Positions 29,895-40,587 of a stretch of 64,000 bases of DNA are shown here, piece after piece. The first letter of the stretch is position 1, and the number at the start of each line of letters is the position of its first letter. The notes below the pieces were generated by a model. It saw only the letters and a program-made list of their open reading frames with translations. It had not been told where the DNA came from and searched no databases. The position numbers and the translations under genes were made by a program. Origin of the DNA: an uncultured Spiribacter sp. (lineage in GTDB: Bacteria > Pseudomonadota > Gammaproteobacteria > Nitrococcales > Nitrococcaceae); NCBI GenBank assembly GCA_937884605.1, contig CALGDM010000028.1, positions 78,901 to 142,900 on the forward strand, written 5' to 3'.

Positions 29895-30264
29895 CGCTTG
29901 CTCCATTTGCCTCATGCGGCCACGCAGTCAACGCCGACCGCATGGCGTCTTCAATAGTCAGCGCCCCGGTGCGCGCTTCGTCCGCCAGGCCAGTGGTCTC
30001 GGCGAGCCAGCGGCCGGTCACCGTTCGCGCCACCGCCGGTGTCCGGCCCTCAAGCCAGCCGGCGAGCCAGCCTGCCGCGCCGATGATATCGGCATCGCCG
30101 AATACCTCGAAGCGGGCCTCGCGGATGACCCTCGAATCGCCGCAAAGCCAGCAGTCCACCCGGCAGCCCTCATCGATTCGGCCGGCGGTGCCATGCTGCC
30201 AGCGGCTGCGCTCGCGTGGCGCGCCCAGCCTTGCGTCATTCCACGATCCCCGATCCGCGGGCAT
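29884..30264 (-). CDS. degenerate IscU/NifU-N-like scaffold protein
   Basis: A 126-residue protein in the iscU position, between iscS and iscA. The segment RVIREARFEVFGDADIIGAAGWLAGWLEGR (given in outline) aligns with the IscU core, and LTIEDAMRSAL with its C-terminal helix. The second and third IscU cluster cysteines are replaced: the YGCG position reads FGDA (Asp57) and the HCS position reads TGA. Three cysteines (34, 38, 41) cluster instead on an early strand. The ATG at 30264, 4 bases after iscS, is chosen; a longer frame overlaps iscS by 92 bases. It probably cannot build a cluster as IscU does; function is uncertain. Confidence 0.6.
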   Translation of the reverse strand: MPADRGSWNDARLGAPRERSRWQHGTAGRIDEGCRVDCWLCGDSRVIREARFEVFGDADIIGAAGWLAGWLEGRTPAVARTVTGRWLAETTGLADEARTGALTIEDAMRSALTAWPHEANGASDEH

Positions 30265-30268
30265 GGAT

Positions 30269-31486
30269 TCAAGCCATTTCCAGCGCGGTTGTGACGCCGT
30301 ACGCAGAACCCACCGTCCAACGCCCCTCTTCGATCTCACGCCAGAGCGGCGAAATGCCACGCAGCCCGGTCACGGCGGCCGCGACCTCGGCGCCCGCGAC
30401 GTCGACTTCGGCGGCGTCGGTAAACCGGCCGACGCTGATGCGCACCGAGGCATAGGCCAGCGCATCCGGTCGTCCCATGGCGCGCAACACGTGGGAGGGA
30501 CCATCACGCCGGCTGCAGGCCGAGCCGAACCCCACCGACAGGTGACCGAGCGCCGCGCGCAGGGCACCCCCGTGCACCCCCGGAAACGAGGCATTCAGAA
30601 TGGCCGGCGCGCCGTCCCCCCGACCGTTGATCACAACGCTGCCCAGCCCTCGCAGGGCATCGACAAGGCGCCCGCGCAGTGCCCGCTGACGCGCCTGTTC
30701 GATGGCATCATCGCGGTGGCGCAGGGCATCGCCCATTCCCCCAATCAAGCCCACCGGCAGCGTCCCGGAGCGCAGTCCCGACTGCTGCCCGCCGCCGTGC
30801 ATCAGCGGCGCCAGGCGCACGTCGGGGCGCACACAAAGCGCCCCGATACCCTTCGGCCCACAGCACTTGTGAGCGGACAGCGAGACCAGATCGGCATGGT
30901 GGTAGGGCCCCGGCTCGGGCACTCGCCCCACCGCCTGGGCGGCATCCAGATGCAGCCGCGCCCCCACCGCCTTCACCCGCGGTGCCAACTGGTCGATGGG
31001 CTGGATAACGCCGGTTTCATTGTTGACCGGCGCCAGCGAGACCAGCGCGACGTCGCGGTCCAGCGCGGCCTCGAGGGTCTCCGGGCTCAGCCGGCCGTCC
31101 GCTTCGACGGGCAGCCGCTCGACCTGCAGGCCCGCCTCGCGGGCGGCGTCGGCGGCGGCAAGGACGGCGGAGTGCTCTGTCTCGCTGATCAATATCCGGC
31201 GCCGCTCGCCGCCGCGCTGATCAATCGCCCGCGCCAGGCCGAGGATTGCAAGGTTATCCGCCTCGGTCGCGCCACTGGTCCAGATGACCTGAAAGTCGCG
31301 ATCCCCGAGGGTTTCCAGCACCCGCTCCTGCGCTGTCTCGATCACCGCCGCCGCCCGACGGCCATGGGGATGGCTGCTGGACGGGTTGGCGAACACGCCG
31401 TCGGGGCCCTGAAGTGCGGCCATGGTGGCCGCCACCCGCGGGTCAAGCGGTGTGGTCGCCGCGTAGTCCAGATACGCGCGGGTCAT
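30269..31486 (-). CDS. iscS: Cysteine desulfurase (IscS/NifS family)
   Basis: A 405-residue PLP enzyme that takes sulfur from cysteine as a persulfide. N-terminal [14 protein letters not shown] is typical. The PLP lysine is in [12 protein letters not shown] near residue 205 and the mobile-loop cysteine in [15 protein letters not shown] near residue 325. It heads the reduced isc set, overlapping cysE by 4 bases; the adjacent serine acetyltransferase makes the cysteine precursor. The protein diverges from Escherichia coli IscS more than its neighbours do from theirs. Confidence 0.88.
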   Translation of the reverse strand: MTRAYLDYAATTPLDPRVAATMAALQGPDGVFANPSSSHPHGRRAAAVIETAQERVLETLGDRDFQVIWTSGATEADNLAILGLARAIDQRGGERRRILISETEHSAVLAAADAAREAGLQVERLPVEADGRLSPETLEAALDRDVALVSLAPVNNETGVIQPIDQLAPRVKAVGARLHLDAAQAVGRVPEPGPYHHADLVSLSAHKCCGPKGIGALCVRPDVRLAPLMHGGGQQSGLRSGTLPVGLIGGMGDALRHRDDAIEQARQRALRGRLVDALRGLGSVVINGRGDGAPAILNASFPGVHGGALRAALGHLSVGFGSACSRRDGPSHVLRAMGRPDALAYASVRISVGRFTDAAEVDVAGAEVAAAVTGLRGISPLWREIEEGRWTVGSAYGVTTALEMA

Positions 31487-32265
31487 GATCCCTCGTTTTT
31501 CGAGCGGTCCTGCATGCCGCAGTCATCGATGTCGGGGATATCGCTGTCATTGACCTCGCCGCCCAGCGCGCGCAGCGCATGGCACATCTCCTGGAGGCGT
31601 TCATCGGTGTGATGGACATGATCAAGGATGGCATTGATGGCATTGGCAACCGGATCGGGCATGTCCTGGGTCGCGCCATAGGCGTCAAACCCGATCCGGC
31701 GGGCGGTTTCGACGCGCCGCTGCTCGGCCTCGGAGCGCGCTGGCGCCTCGCTGCCGATCCGCGCCACGCGGGCCGGGATGCCCACCATCGTGGCATGCGC
31801 CGGCACATCCTTGACCACCACCGCGTTGGACCCGATCCGCGCCCCCGCGCCGACATCCAGCGGTCCGAGTACCTTGGCGCCCGCGCCCACCACCACATCA
31901 TTGCCCAGCGTGGGATGGCGCTTGCCGGCCCGCCACGAGGTGCCACCCAGGGTCACCCCCTGGTAGAGCGTGCAGTCATCACCCACCTCGGCCGTCTCGC
32001 CAATGACCACGCCCAGGCCGTGATCGATGAAAAAGCGCCGGCCGATCCGCGCACCGGGGTGGATCTCGATGCCGGTCAAAAGCCGCGCTATCAGCGCCAG
32101 AAAGCGCGCAACGCCGCCCAGGCGGTGTCGCCACAGCCAGTGGTTCATCCGATGCAGGATCAGGGCATGGACACCCGGATAGCTGATCAGAACCTCGAAG
32201 TGATTGCGCGCCGCAGGGTCGCGGTCGAAGACGCAGTTAATGTCTTCACGAAGCCGTTTAAACAT
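31483..32265 (-). CDS. cysE: Serine O-acetyltransferase
   Basis: A 260-residue left-handed beta-helix acetyltransferase making O-acetylserine for cysteine synthesis. It starts [21 protein letters not shown]. The catalytic [18 protein letters not shown] and hexapeptide repeats follow ([26 protein letters not shown]). A GTG nine codons earlier (32292) is an alternative start, but family alignment favours the ATG at 32265. In Pseudomonas iscR follows cysE; here iscS does. Confidence 0.95.
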   Translation of the reverse strand: MFKRLREDINCVFDRDPAARNHFEVLISYPGVHALILHRMNHWLWRHRLGGVARFLALIARLLTGIEIHPGARIGRRFFIDHGLGVVIGETAEVGDDCTLYQGVTLGGTSWRAGKRHPTLGNDVVVGAGAKVLGPLDVGAGARIGSNAVVVKDVPAHATMVGIPARVARIGSEAPARSEAEQRRVETARRIGFDAYGATQDMPDPVANAINAILDHVHHTDERLQEMCHALRALGGEVNDSDIPDIDDCGMQDRSKNEGS

Positions 32266-32270
32266 ACCGG

Positions 32271-32280
32271 GAGTATACTC
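32271..32280. promoter_or_regulatory. GAGTATACTC palindrome upstream of cysE
   Basis: A perfect 10-base palindrome lies 5 bases before the cysE ATG. It contains a TATACT that resembles a -10 element in either direction, but transcription from it leftwards would leave almost no leader. It could be an operator or a remnant promoter. Confidence 0.3.
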
Positions 32281-32310
32281 GGGTGTCGTCACCGCCAGCC
32301 AGCCGGGTCG

Positions 32311-33033
32311 TCATGGCCGCAGCCGCTTGAGCAGGCCGCGCAGCAGATCCACCTCGTCAACGCTGGGTCGCGCGCGATTGATGAAGTGGCGCAGCCGCCG
32401 GAGCATGACCTCGCGGGGCCCGCGACGGGTGTAGCCACTGGCATCGGCCAGGGCCTCGAGCTGGCCATGCAGGCCCTCGAGGTGGGCACCGGTGGCCAGC
32501 GCGGTTGCGGGTTCGGGGCTGGGCACCGAGCCACCCGGCACAGCGCCGCGGGCAACGAAAATCTCGTAGGCCATCAGCTGCACCGCCGCGGCCAGATTGA
32601 GCGCCGGGTAGTCGGGATTGGCGGGGATGTGCACCAGCCGGTGACAGCAGGCGAGCTCGGCATTGGTCAGCCCGGTGCGCTCGCGCCCGAACAGCACCGC
32701 CACCGGGCCTGATTCGGCGGCAATGGTGGCAGCGGCCTCGCGCGGTGTCAGCGCCGGGACGCCATCCCGGCGTGGACGCGCCGTCAGCCCCAGACACAGC
32801 TCGGTGTCGGCCACGGCGGGGGCAAGCGCGTCATGGTGACACGCGCCGGTCAGCACCGGAGCGGCATGCGCGGCCATTGCGATGGCCTGATCATCCACCG
32901 CGCACTGCGGTTCGACCAGAACCAGCTGATCCAGCGCCATGGTCAGCATTGCCCGCGCCGTGGCGCCGAGATTGCCGGAATGTGAAGTCCCCACCAGCAC
33001 GAAGCGGCAGTCTGGGGCATTGGGATTGTTCAA
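32311..33033 (-). CDS. trmJ: tRNA (cytidine/uridine-32-2'-O-)-methyltransferase TrmJ
   Basis: A 240-residue SPOUT-class methyltransferase modifying position 32 of tRNAs. Motifs are VLVGTSHSGNLGATARAM at the N-terminus, VLFGRERTGLTNAEL and the knot motif IPANPDYPALNLAAAVQ. The start is taken as TTG at 33033: GGGGAG sits 8 bases upstream, and the resulting N-terminus matches family length. The alternative is ATG at 33063. It is divergent from suhB, the arrangement seen in Escherichia coli and Pseudomonas. Confidence 0.93.
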   Translation of the reverse strand: MNNPNAPDCRFVLVGTSHSGNLGATARAMLTMALDQLVLVEPQCAVDDQAIAMAAHAAPVLTGACHHDALAPAVADTELCLGLTARPRRDGVPALTPREAAATIAAESGPVAVLFGRERTGLTNAELACCHRLVHIPANPDYPALNLAAAVQLMAYEIFVARGAVPGGSVPSPEPATALATGAHLEGLHGQLEALADASGYTRRGPREVMLRRLRHFINRARPSVDEVDLLRGLLKRLRP

Positions 33034-33126
33034 GACACGGACTCCCCGGTTTGCTGTTATCATTGTGGATTACGCAGAGTTTTGCGGCATCGCTCGCCGT
33101 CACCAGCCCGATTTCAGGACCGATTC

Positions 33127-33924
33127 ATGCAACCGATGATCAACGTTGCGGTGCGCGCCGCACGCAGCGCCGGCAACATCATTGTCCACCATATCAACCG
33201 GCTTGACCGCATCAATGTCGAGGCCAAGGGCGAAAACGATTTCGTCAGCGACGTCGATCGCATGGCCGAGGACGAGATTCGCGCCAGCCTCAAGCAGGCC
33301 TATCCCGATCATGCGGTGGTGGGTGAGGAGCGCGGCGGCGCGGAAGATGCCGACTACGTCTGGGTGGTGGACCCACTGGATGGCACGCTCAACTACCTGC
33401 GTGGGGTGCCGCATTTTGCCGTCTCCATCGCGCTGAAATACCGCGGAGCGCTGGAAGCCGGGGTGATCTATGACCCGATCCGTCAGGAGCTGTGGACGGC
33501 AAAGCGCGGTGGCGGCTGCACGTTCGAGGGACGCCGGATGCGCATCCAGCCGCGTCCATCCCTTGACAATGCCCTGATCGGGACCGGTTTTCCGCTACGC
33601 CTGCAGGCCTACCACGATGCCTATCTGGGGATGTTTGGCGATATCTTCCGGCGGGCCGGCGATCTGCGCCGTGGTGGCTCGGCCGCCCTGGATCTGGCCT
33701 ATGTGGCCTGCGGCCGGCTTGACGGCTTCTGGGAGATCGGCCTCAAACCCTGGGACATGGCAGCGGGGGCTTTGATGATTCGCGAGGCCGGCGGCATCGT
33801 CGGCGACTTCGCCGGCGGCGATGGCTATCTGGATACCGGCAACATTGTCGCGGGCAGTCCCAAATTGTTTGCCGATATGGTCCGCACCATCGCTCCGCAT
33901 CGCGTCGAGGGGATTCGCGCCTGA
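33127..33924 (+). CDS. suhB: Inositol-1-monophosphatase SuhB
   Basis: A 265-residue Mg2+-dependent phosphatase; in Escherichia coli SuhB also joins the rRNA antitermination complex. Metal-binding motifs are VVGEERGG, WVVDPLDGTLNY and KPWDMAAGALMI. The ATG at 33127, giving MQPMINVAVRAAR, has AGGA seven bases upstream; the longer frame is not family-like. It converges on the phosphoesterase gene, with only 7 bases between stops. Confidence 0.96.
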   Translation: MQPMINVAVRAARSAGNIIVHHINRLDRINVEAKGENDFVSDVDRMAEDEIRASLKQAYPDHAVVGEERGGAEDADYVWVVDPLDGTLNYLRGVPHFAVSIALKYRGALEAGVIYDPIRQELWTAKRGGGCTFEGRRMRIQPRPSLDNALIGTGFPLRLQAYHDAYLGMFGDIFRRAGDLRRGGSAALDLAYVACGRLDGFWEIGLKPWDMAAGALMIREAGGIVGDFAGGDGYLDTGNIVAGSPKLFADMVRTIAPHRVEGIRA

Positions 33925-33931
33925 GAACCGA

Positions 33932-34843
33932 TCAGGCCACGCTTTGCCGGGCGGGGACCTGTTCGGCGGTCTTGAGCGTCTCGCGCACTTCGCTCCAGCG
34001 CAGCAATGACAGCTCGCCGGCGTAGGATTCAACCAGCGCCGTGCAGCTCTCCACCCAGTCGCCGTCGTTGCAGTACAGCACCCCCTGCTGATCGAGGATC
34101 TCGGCATGGTGGATGTGCCCGCAGACCAGACCGTCCACTTCTGCCTCGCGCGCCTCGTGCAAAAGCGCCTCTTCGTAGCTGGCGATGTAGCGCATGACAT
34201 TCTTGGTGCGCTGCTTGAGATGGGCGGCCAGCGACCAGTAGGGCCGGTTCAGCGCCTGCCGGATGCGGTTGACCCAGTGATTGGCGCGAATCAGCCAGGC
34301 ATACATACGGCTGCCGAGCACTGCCACCAGACGACTGTACTGAACCACCGTGTCAAATTCGTCGCCGTGCAGCACCAGCAGCCGCCGGCCGTCGGCACAC
34401 TCATGGGTGTCGCGCAGCTTGATGCTGATGCCCTCGATGGACATCCCGGCATAGTCGCGCATCATTTCGTCATGATTGCCCGGGATGTAGACCACCCGTG
34501 TGCCCTGGCGGGCGCGCTCGAGGATGGTCTGGACCACGGCGTTGTGGCTGTCCGGCCAGTTGAAGCGCCGCCGGCGCATCTCCCAGATGTCGAGGATGTC
34601 GCCCACCAGATACAGGGTGTCGCATTCGATGGACTGCAGAAAATCCAGCAGAAACTCGGCCTGAGCCCCACTGAACCCGAGGTGCGTGTCGGAGATGAAC
34701 ACACTCCGGTAGCGGAGCGGCCTGAGCATTTCGACGTCCGGCATGGTCTTGTCGTCCCCGTTGCCCATCTGCGGGGCATCGTAATCGGGGTTTATGACCG
34801 TCTCGTGACGCGGTTGCGGATCGGGCTCAGGGCTGCTCGTCAT
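33932..34843 (-). CDS. LpxH-like calcineurin-type metallophosphoesterase
   Basis: A 303-residue phosphoesterase of the UDP-2,3-diacylglucosamine hydrolase-like group. The two-metal site motifs are all present: SDTHLGFSG, LVGDILDIW, PGNHDE, LHGDEFD and CGHIHHAE. About 40 polar residues precede the domain. The ATG at 34843 has GAGG six bases upstream and overlaps secF by 17 bases. It is longer than canonical LpxH and may be one of the related paralogues; the exact substrate cannot be told. Confidence 0.85.
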   Translation of the reverse strand: MTSSPEPDPQPRHETVINPDYDAPQMGNGDDKTMPDVEMLRPLRYRSVFISDTHLGFSGAQAEFLLDFLQSIECDTLYLVGDILDIWEMRRRRFNWPDSHNAVVQTILERARQGTRVVYIPGNHDEMMRDYAGMSIEGISIKLRDTHECADGRRLLVLHGDEFDTVVQYSRLVAVLGSRMYAWLIRANHWVNRIRQALNRPYWSLAAHLKQRTKNVMRYIASYEEALLHEAREAEVDGLVCGHIHHAEILDQQGVLYCNDGDWVESCTALVESYAGELSLLRWSEVRETLKTAEQVPARQSVA

Positions 34844-35762
34844 CGGCATCCTCGCCTTCCTTCGGCGGCGGCACCAGATCCTCTTTGCTGACGCCCAGCG
34901 CCAGCGCCGCCGCGCTCGCGACATAAATGGATGAATAGGTCCCCACCAGCACGCCGACGATGAGCGTGACGGCAAAGCCGCGGATCAACTCACCGCCGAA
35001 CAGCGCCAGCGCGAACAGCACCAGCAGCGTGGTCAGACTCGTCACCAGCGTACGCGGCAGCATCTGGTTGATGGAGCGGTTGGTGATGGACTCGGAAGTG
35101 CCCTTGCGAATCCGCAGGAAGTTCTCGCGGATGCGATCGAACACCACGATGGTGTCGTTGAGTGAGTAGCCGATCACCGCCAGCAGCGCCGCCAGCACGG
35201 TCAAGTCAAAGGTCATGCCGATAGCGGCAAAGAGACCCAGCGTAACCACCACGTCATGCACCACCGCGGCCACCGCCCCAATGGCAAAGCGGTATTCAAA
35301 GCGAAACGCCACATACAGCAGGATCCCGCCCAGTGCGTAGAGCAGTGCGAGCCCGCCTTTTTCGGCCAGTTCGTCGCCCACCTGCGGGCCGACGAACTCG
35401 ACCCGGCGCAGTTCGGCGTCGGGATTATCCCCGCGCAGGGTCTCGAGGACCGCATTGCTGAGCGCATCCCCCTGCCCCGCATCCGGTGCCAGGCGGATCA
35501 GGATGTCGCGGGCAGTGCCAAAGGTCTGCACCACGGCATCCTCGTAGCCGTCCTGCGCGAGCACCTCGCGCACCTCGGTGAGCTCCACGGCCTGGGGATA
35601 GCCCACTTCGACCAGTGTGCCGCCCGTAAAGTCCAGCCCCAGGTTGAGGCCGCGCACGCCCAGAAAGCCGATGGCGGCCACAAGCAGCACCGCCGTCAGC
35701 AGCGCCAGGCGCCGGCGGTAGGCCATGAAAGCGATGTCGGGCTCGCGCTTGAAGAAATCCAC
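34827..35762 (-). CDS. secF: Protein translocase subunit SecF
   Basis: A 311-residue RND-type subunit of the SecDF complex, using proton motive force to assist export. Six transmembrane helices are predicted: one near residues 20-38 and five between about 130 and 290. The periplasmic P1 domain lies between the first two. Motifs GLNLGLDFTGGTLVEV and VIGYSLNDTIVVFDRIREN are diagnostic. It is 10 bases downstream of secD. An acidic tail ends the protein. Confidence 0.97.
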   Translation of the reverse strand: MDFFKREPDIAFMAYRRRLALLTAVLLVAAIGFLGVRGLNLGLDFTGGTLVEVGYPQAVELTEVREVLAQDGYEDAVVQTFGTARDILIRLAPDAGQGDALSNAVLETLRGDNPDAELRRVEFVGPQVGDELAEKGGLALLYALGGILLYVAFRFEYRFAIGAVAAVVHDVVVTLGLFAAIGMTFDLTVLAALLAVIGYSLNDTIVVFDRIRENFLRIRKGTSESITNRSINQMLPRTLVTSLTTLLVLFALALFGGELIRGFAVTLIVGVLVGTYSSIYVASAAALALGVSKEDLVPPPKEGEDADDEQP

Positions 35763-35772
35763 AAGCGTCTCC

Positions 35773-37635
35773 TCAGATAGCCAGACGAGCGCCGCGACGC
35801 CCGCCGTAGATCAGATTGACGACCGCGCGCGTGCCAAGGATCGCCGTGAACATCGAGCTGACAATGCCGATCGACAGGGTGACCGCAAACCCCTTCACCG
35901 GCCCGCTGCCGAAGGCGAACAGCACCACCGCGGCGATCAGGGTGGTGACGTTGGCGTCGGCAATGGTCGAGAAGGCCTTGCCATAGCCGGCCTCGATGGC
36001 CTGCTGGGTGCTACTGCCACCGCGCAGTTCCTCGCGGATGCGCTCGTAGATCAGCACGTTGGCGTCCACCGCCATGCCCACCGTGAGCACGATCCCGGCG
36101 ATACCCGGCAGCGTCAGCGTGGCCTGCAATAGCGATAGCACTGCCACGATGAGGATCAGGTTGGCCAGCAGCGCCCCATTGGCGATCAGCCCGAACACCT
36201 TGTAGTAAATGGCCATGAACGCGACCACCAGCAGAAAGCCCGCTACCACCGCGGCCAGTCCCTGATTGATGTTCTCCTGACCCAGGCTGGGACCGATGGT
36301 GCGCTCCTCGACGATCTGCATGGGAGCGGCCAGGGAGCCGGCGCGCAGCAACAGGGCGAGGTTGCGCGCCTCCCGCGAGCTCTCGAGGCCGGAAATACGG
36401 AAGCGGCTGCCGAGCTGCTCCTGGATGCGCGCGATGTTGATCACCTCCTGGGTCTCGACCTGCTGGCGCACCACCTCACCGTCGACACGACGCGGCTCGA
36501 TCTGGGTCTCCTTGAACAGGACCGCCATGTGATCACCCACCCGGTCGGCGGTTGTCCGGTTCATGATGCTGCCGCCACTGCCACTGAGGCGAATATTGAC
36601 CTGGGGCTGCCCATTCTGGGTGTCGATGCCCGAGGAGGCGTCGGTAATGGCCTCGCCGGTAATGATGACCTCGCGCTCGAGCAGCACATAGCCGCCATCG
36701 CGCTCGGGATAACGCTCGGTACCCGGCGGCACCGGATCATCGGCATCGCCGCGGTAGGGGAAGTTCGCCGAGTCCACCATCCGAAACTCGAGGGTGGCGG
36801 TGGCACCGATAATCTCCTTGGCGCGGGCCGTGTCCTGCACCCCGGGCAGCTGGACGACAATGCGGCTCAGGCCCTGCCGCTGAATCACCGGCTCGGCCAC
36901 ACCGAGCTCGTTGACCCGATTTCGCAGCGTGGTCATGTTCTGCTCGACCGCCGCGTTGCGCACCTCGCGCTGCTTTTCCTCGCTCAGCGTGGCGGTCAGC
37001 AATGGCTGATCGTCCTCGCTCGCCCCGGCCTCAAAACCAAGGTCAAGGTAGTCGGGGCTCAGCGTCGAGCGCGCCGCATCGCGGGCCTCGCCGTCGGCAA
37101 AGGCGAGCCGCACCGTGGTGCCCTGGACACTGGCGTCACGGTAGCGGATATCGGCCTCGCGCAGCTGACGACGAAACTCGTCGCGGTAGCCGGTCATGGT
37201 CTGATCCAGCACGGCCTCGACGTCGACATCCATGAGAAAGTGCACACCGCCGCGCAGATCCAGGCCCAGATACATGGGCCGCCCGCCCAGCCCCTGAAGC
37301 CAGTCGGGGGTGGCCGGCGCCAGGTTGAGTGCGACGGTGTAATCCCCGCCCAGCGCGAGGGCCAGCTCATCCGCTGCCCGCACCTGGGCCTCGGCGCTGC
37401 CGAGGCGCAGCAGCAGGTGGTCGTCGGTCAGTTCCCGCCCCTGCACGCGGATGCCATCCGCGCTCAGTTGCTCGCTGATCCGCTCCCGTACATCCGCCGT
37501 GGGGGCTCCCCCTGACGCACTGCTGATCTGCAGGGCCGGGTCCTGGCCGAATAGATTGGGCAACGCGTAGAGGCAGCCAGCCGCAATCACGGCCACCACC
37601 AGCAGATACTTCCAGAGCGGATAGCGATTCATCAT
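35773..37635 (-). CDS. secD: Protein translocase subunit SecD
   Basis: A 620-residue partner of SecF. It begins with NRYPLWKYLL and a first membrane helix, followed by a large periplasmic domain starting GLDLRGGVHFLMDVD and five C-terminal helices (about 455-610). VGMAVDANVLIYERIREEL is the conserved helix carrying the proton-relay aspartate. Tandem ATGs give two possible starts (37635 and 37632). It starts 2 bases after the yajC stop. Confidence 0.97.
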   Translation of the reverse strand: MMNRYPLWKYLLVVAVIAAGCLYALPNLFGQDPALQISSASGGAPTADVRERISEQLSADGIRVQGRELTDDHLLLRLGSAEAQVRAADELALALGGDYTVALNLAPATPDWLQGLGGRPMYLGLDLRGGVHFLMDVDVEAVLDQTMTGYRDEFRRQLREADIRYRDASVQGTTVRLAFADGEARDAARSTLSPDYLDLGFEAGASEDDQPLLTATLSEEKQREVRNAAVEQNMTTLRNRVNELGVAEPVIQRQGLSRIVVQLPGVQDTARAKEIIGATATLEFRMVDSANFPYRGDADDPVPPGTERYPERDGGYVLLEREVIITGEAITDASSGIDTQNGQPQVNIRLSGSGGSIMNRTTADRVGDHMAVLFKETQIEPRRVDGEVVRQQVETQEVINIARIQEQLGSRFRISGLESSREARNLALLLRAGSLAAPMQIVEERTIGPSLGQENINQGLAAVVAGFLLVVAFMAIYYKVFGLIANGALLANLILIVAVLSLLQATLTLPGIAGIVLTVGMAVDANVLIYERIREELRGGSSTQQAIEAGYGKAFSTIADANVTTLIAAVVLFAFGSGPVKGFAVTLSIGIVSSMFTAILGTRAVVNLIYGGRRGARLAI

Positions 37636-37637
37636 AC

Positions 37638-38021
37638 CTACTTCGACGAGTCGCTCTTGCCGGTGTCGTCCTTGGCGACCGCGTCGGCCTTGTCCAGGCC
37701 CGCCTTCATCGCGCCCTTCGGCAGGACCTGCGCCACCGCGCTTTTCTGCAGCCGCACCTCGACGCCTTCGGTAAGGCTCACGTTGGCATAGGTATCGCCA
37801 ACGTCGCTGATACGACCGACCAGCCCGCCATTGGTGAGCACCTCATCGCCCTTGGAGAGATTCTGGACGAGCTTCTTGTGCTCTTTGGCGCGTTTCTGCT
37901 GCGGGCGGATGAGCAGAAAGTAGAAGATCACGATCAGTGCAATGGGAAAGATCAGACCGGTCAGGCCGGCACCGGGCTGGCCACCGGACTGGGCCAGGGC
38001 ATCGTTGATAAAGAAATCCAT
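37638..38021 (-). CDS. yajC: Preprotein translocase accessory subunit YajC
   Basis: A 127-residue single-span protein (helix about residues 22-42) that co-purifies with SecDF. The family core FYFLLIRPQQKRAKEHKKLVQNL and GDEVLTNGGLVGRI is present in order. A lysine/aspartate-rich tail extends the C-terminus. The tgt-yajC-secD-secF order is the classical one. Confidence 0.95.
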   Translation of the reverse strand: MDFFINDALAQSGGQPGAGLTGLIFPIALIVIFYFLLIRPQQKRAKEHKKLVQNLSKGDEVLTNGGLVGRISDVGDTYANVSLTEGVEVRLQKSAVAQVLPKGAMKAGLDKADAVAKDDTGKSDSSK

Positions 38022-38050
38022 GGAAGTCTCCCTCGAATTAAAGGTCGGGA

Positions 38051-40200
<2,150 letters not shown>

Positions 40201-40207
40201 GCAGTGC

Positions 40208-40216
40208 TGTTATACT
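40208..40216 (+). promoter_or_regulatory. extended -10 promoter for tRNA-Leu(CAA)
   Basis: TGT-TATACT fits an extended -10 element and would start transcription near 40223, four bases before the tRNA. No good -35 hexamer is found 16-18 bases upstream, which is tolerated when the -10 is extended. Confidence 0.55.
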
Positions 40217-40226
40217 TGTCGTTAAA

Positions 40227-40313
40227 GCCGGGGTGGCGGAACTGGTAGACGCGCCGGACTCAAAATCCGGTTCTCGCGAGAGAGTGCGGGTTCGAGCCCC
40301 GCCCCCGGCACCA
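40227..40313 (+). tRNA. tRNA-Leu (anticodon CAA)
   Basis: An 87-base class II tRNA with encoded CCA. The acceptor is GCCGGGG with CCCCGGC and discriminator A. The anticodon stem CCGGA/TCCGG encloses CTCAAAA, so the anticodon is CAA (reads UUG). The variable arm is TTCTCGCGAGAGA-like, and the T-loop is TTCGAGC. Confidence 0.96.
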
Positions 40314-40331
40314 GAACCCCGGTTGTGGGGA

Positions 40332-40484
40332 TCAATCGTCGCCGTCGGCGCTCTTCTCGAGCGCATCACCCGCCTTCTGGACATCCTTGCCAAGGCCCTC
40401 AAGGGTATTGCAGCCGGTGGCCAGAATGAGTGTCAGACTGAGGCACAGCAACACTGCCAGTCGTTTGAGATTGCCTGCGGCCAT
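40332..40484 (-). CDS. entericidin-like small lipoprotein
   Basis: A 50-residue lipoprotein missed by length-filtered searches. A basic N-terminus (MAAGNLKRL) and hydrophobic stretch lead to the lipobox LATGC (cysteine 25). The mature part is CNTLEGLGKDVQKAGDALEKSADGDD-like, shown here split: CNTLEGLGKDVQ then KAGDALEKSADGDD. This is the entericidin (EcnA/EcnB) pattern. GGGAG lies nine bases before the ATG. Entericidins are tiny membrane-active lipoproteins, some forming antidote/toxin pairs; here there is only one copy. It sits alone between two tRNA genes on the opposite strand. Confidence 0.85.
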   Translation of the reverse strand: MAAGNLKRLAVLLCLSLTLILATGCNTLEGLGKDVQKAGDALEKSADGDD

Positions 40485-40518
40485 GATCGGTGACTCCCGC
40501 GGTGGTTAATATCAGCGC

Positions 40519-40527
40519 ATCATAACA
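40519..40527 (-). promoter_or_regulatory. extended -10 promoter for the entericidin-like gene
   Basis: Minus-strand TGT-TATGAT is a good extended -10, placing the transcript start near 40512 with a leader of about 28 bases. The -35 region is weak. Confidence 0.5.
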
Positions 40528-40564
40528 AGCGCCTCGACACCTGTGGCATCCTTCAGCGCAGCAA

Positions 40565-40573
40565 TGATAAGAT
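40565..40573 (+). promoter_or_regulatory. extended -10 promoter for tRNA-Ala(CGC)
   Basis: TGA-TAAGAT lies about 14 bases before the tRNA 5' end, giving a likely start near 40580. It has the TG dinucleotide of extended -10 elements and no evident -35. Confidence 0.4.
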
Positions 40574-40587
40574 TTCAATCTTGAGAA

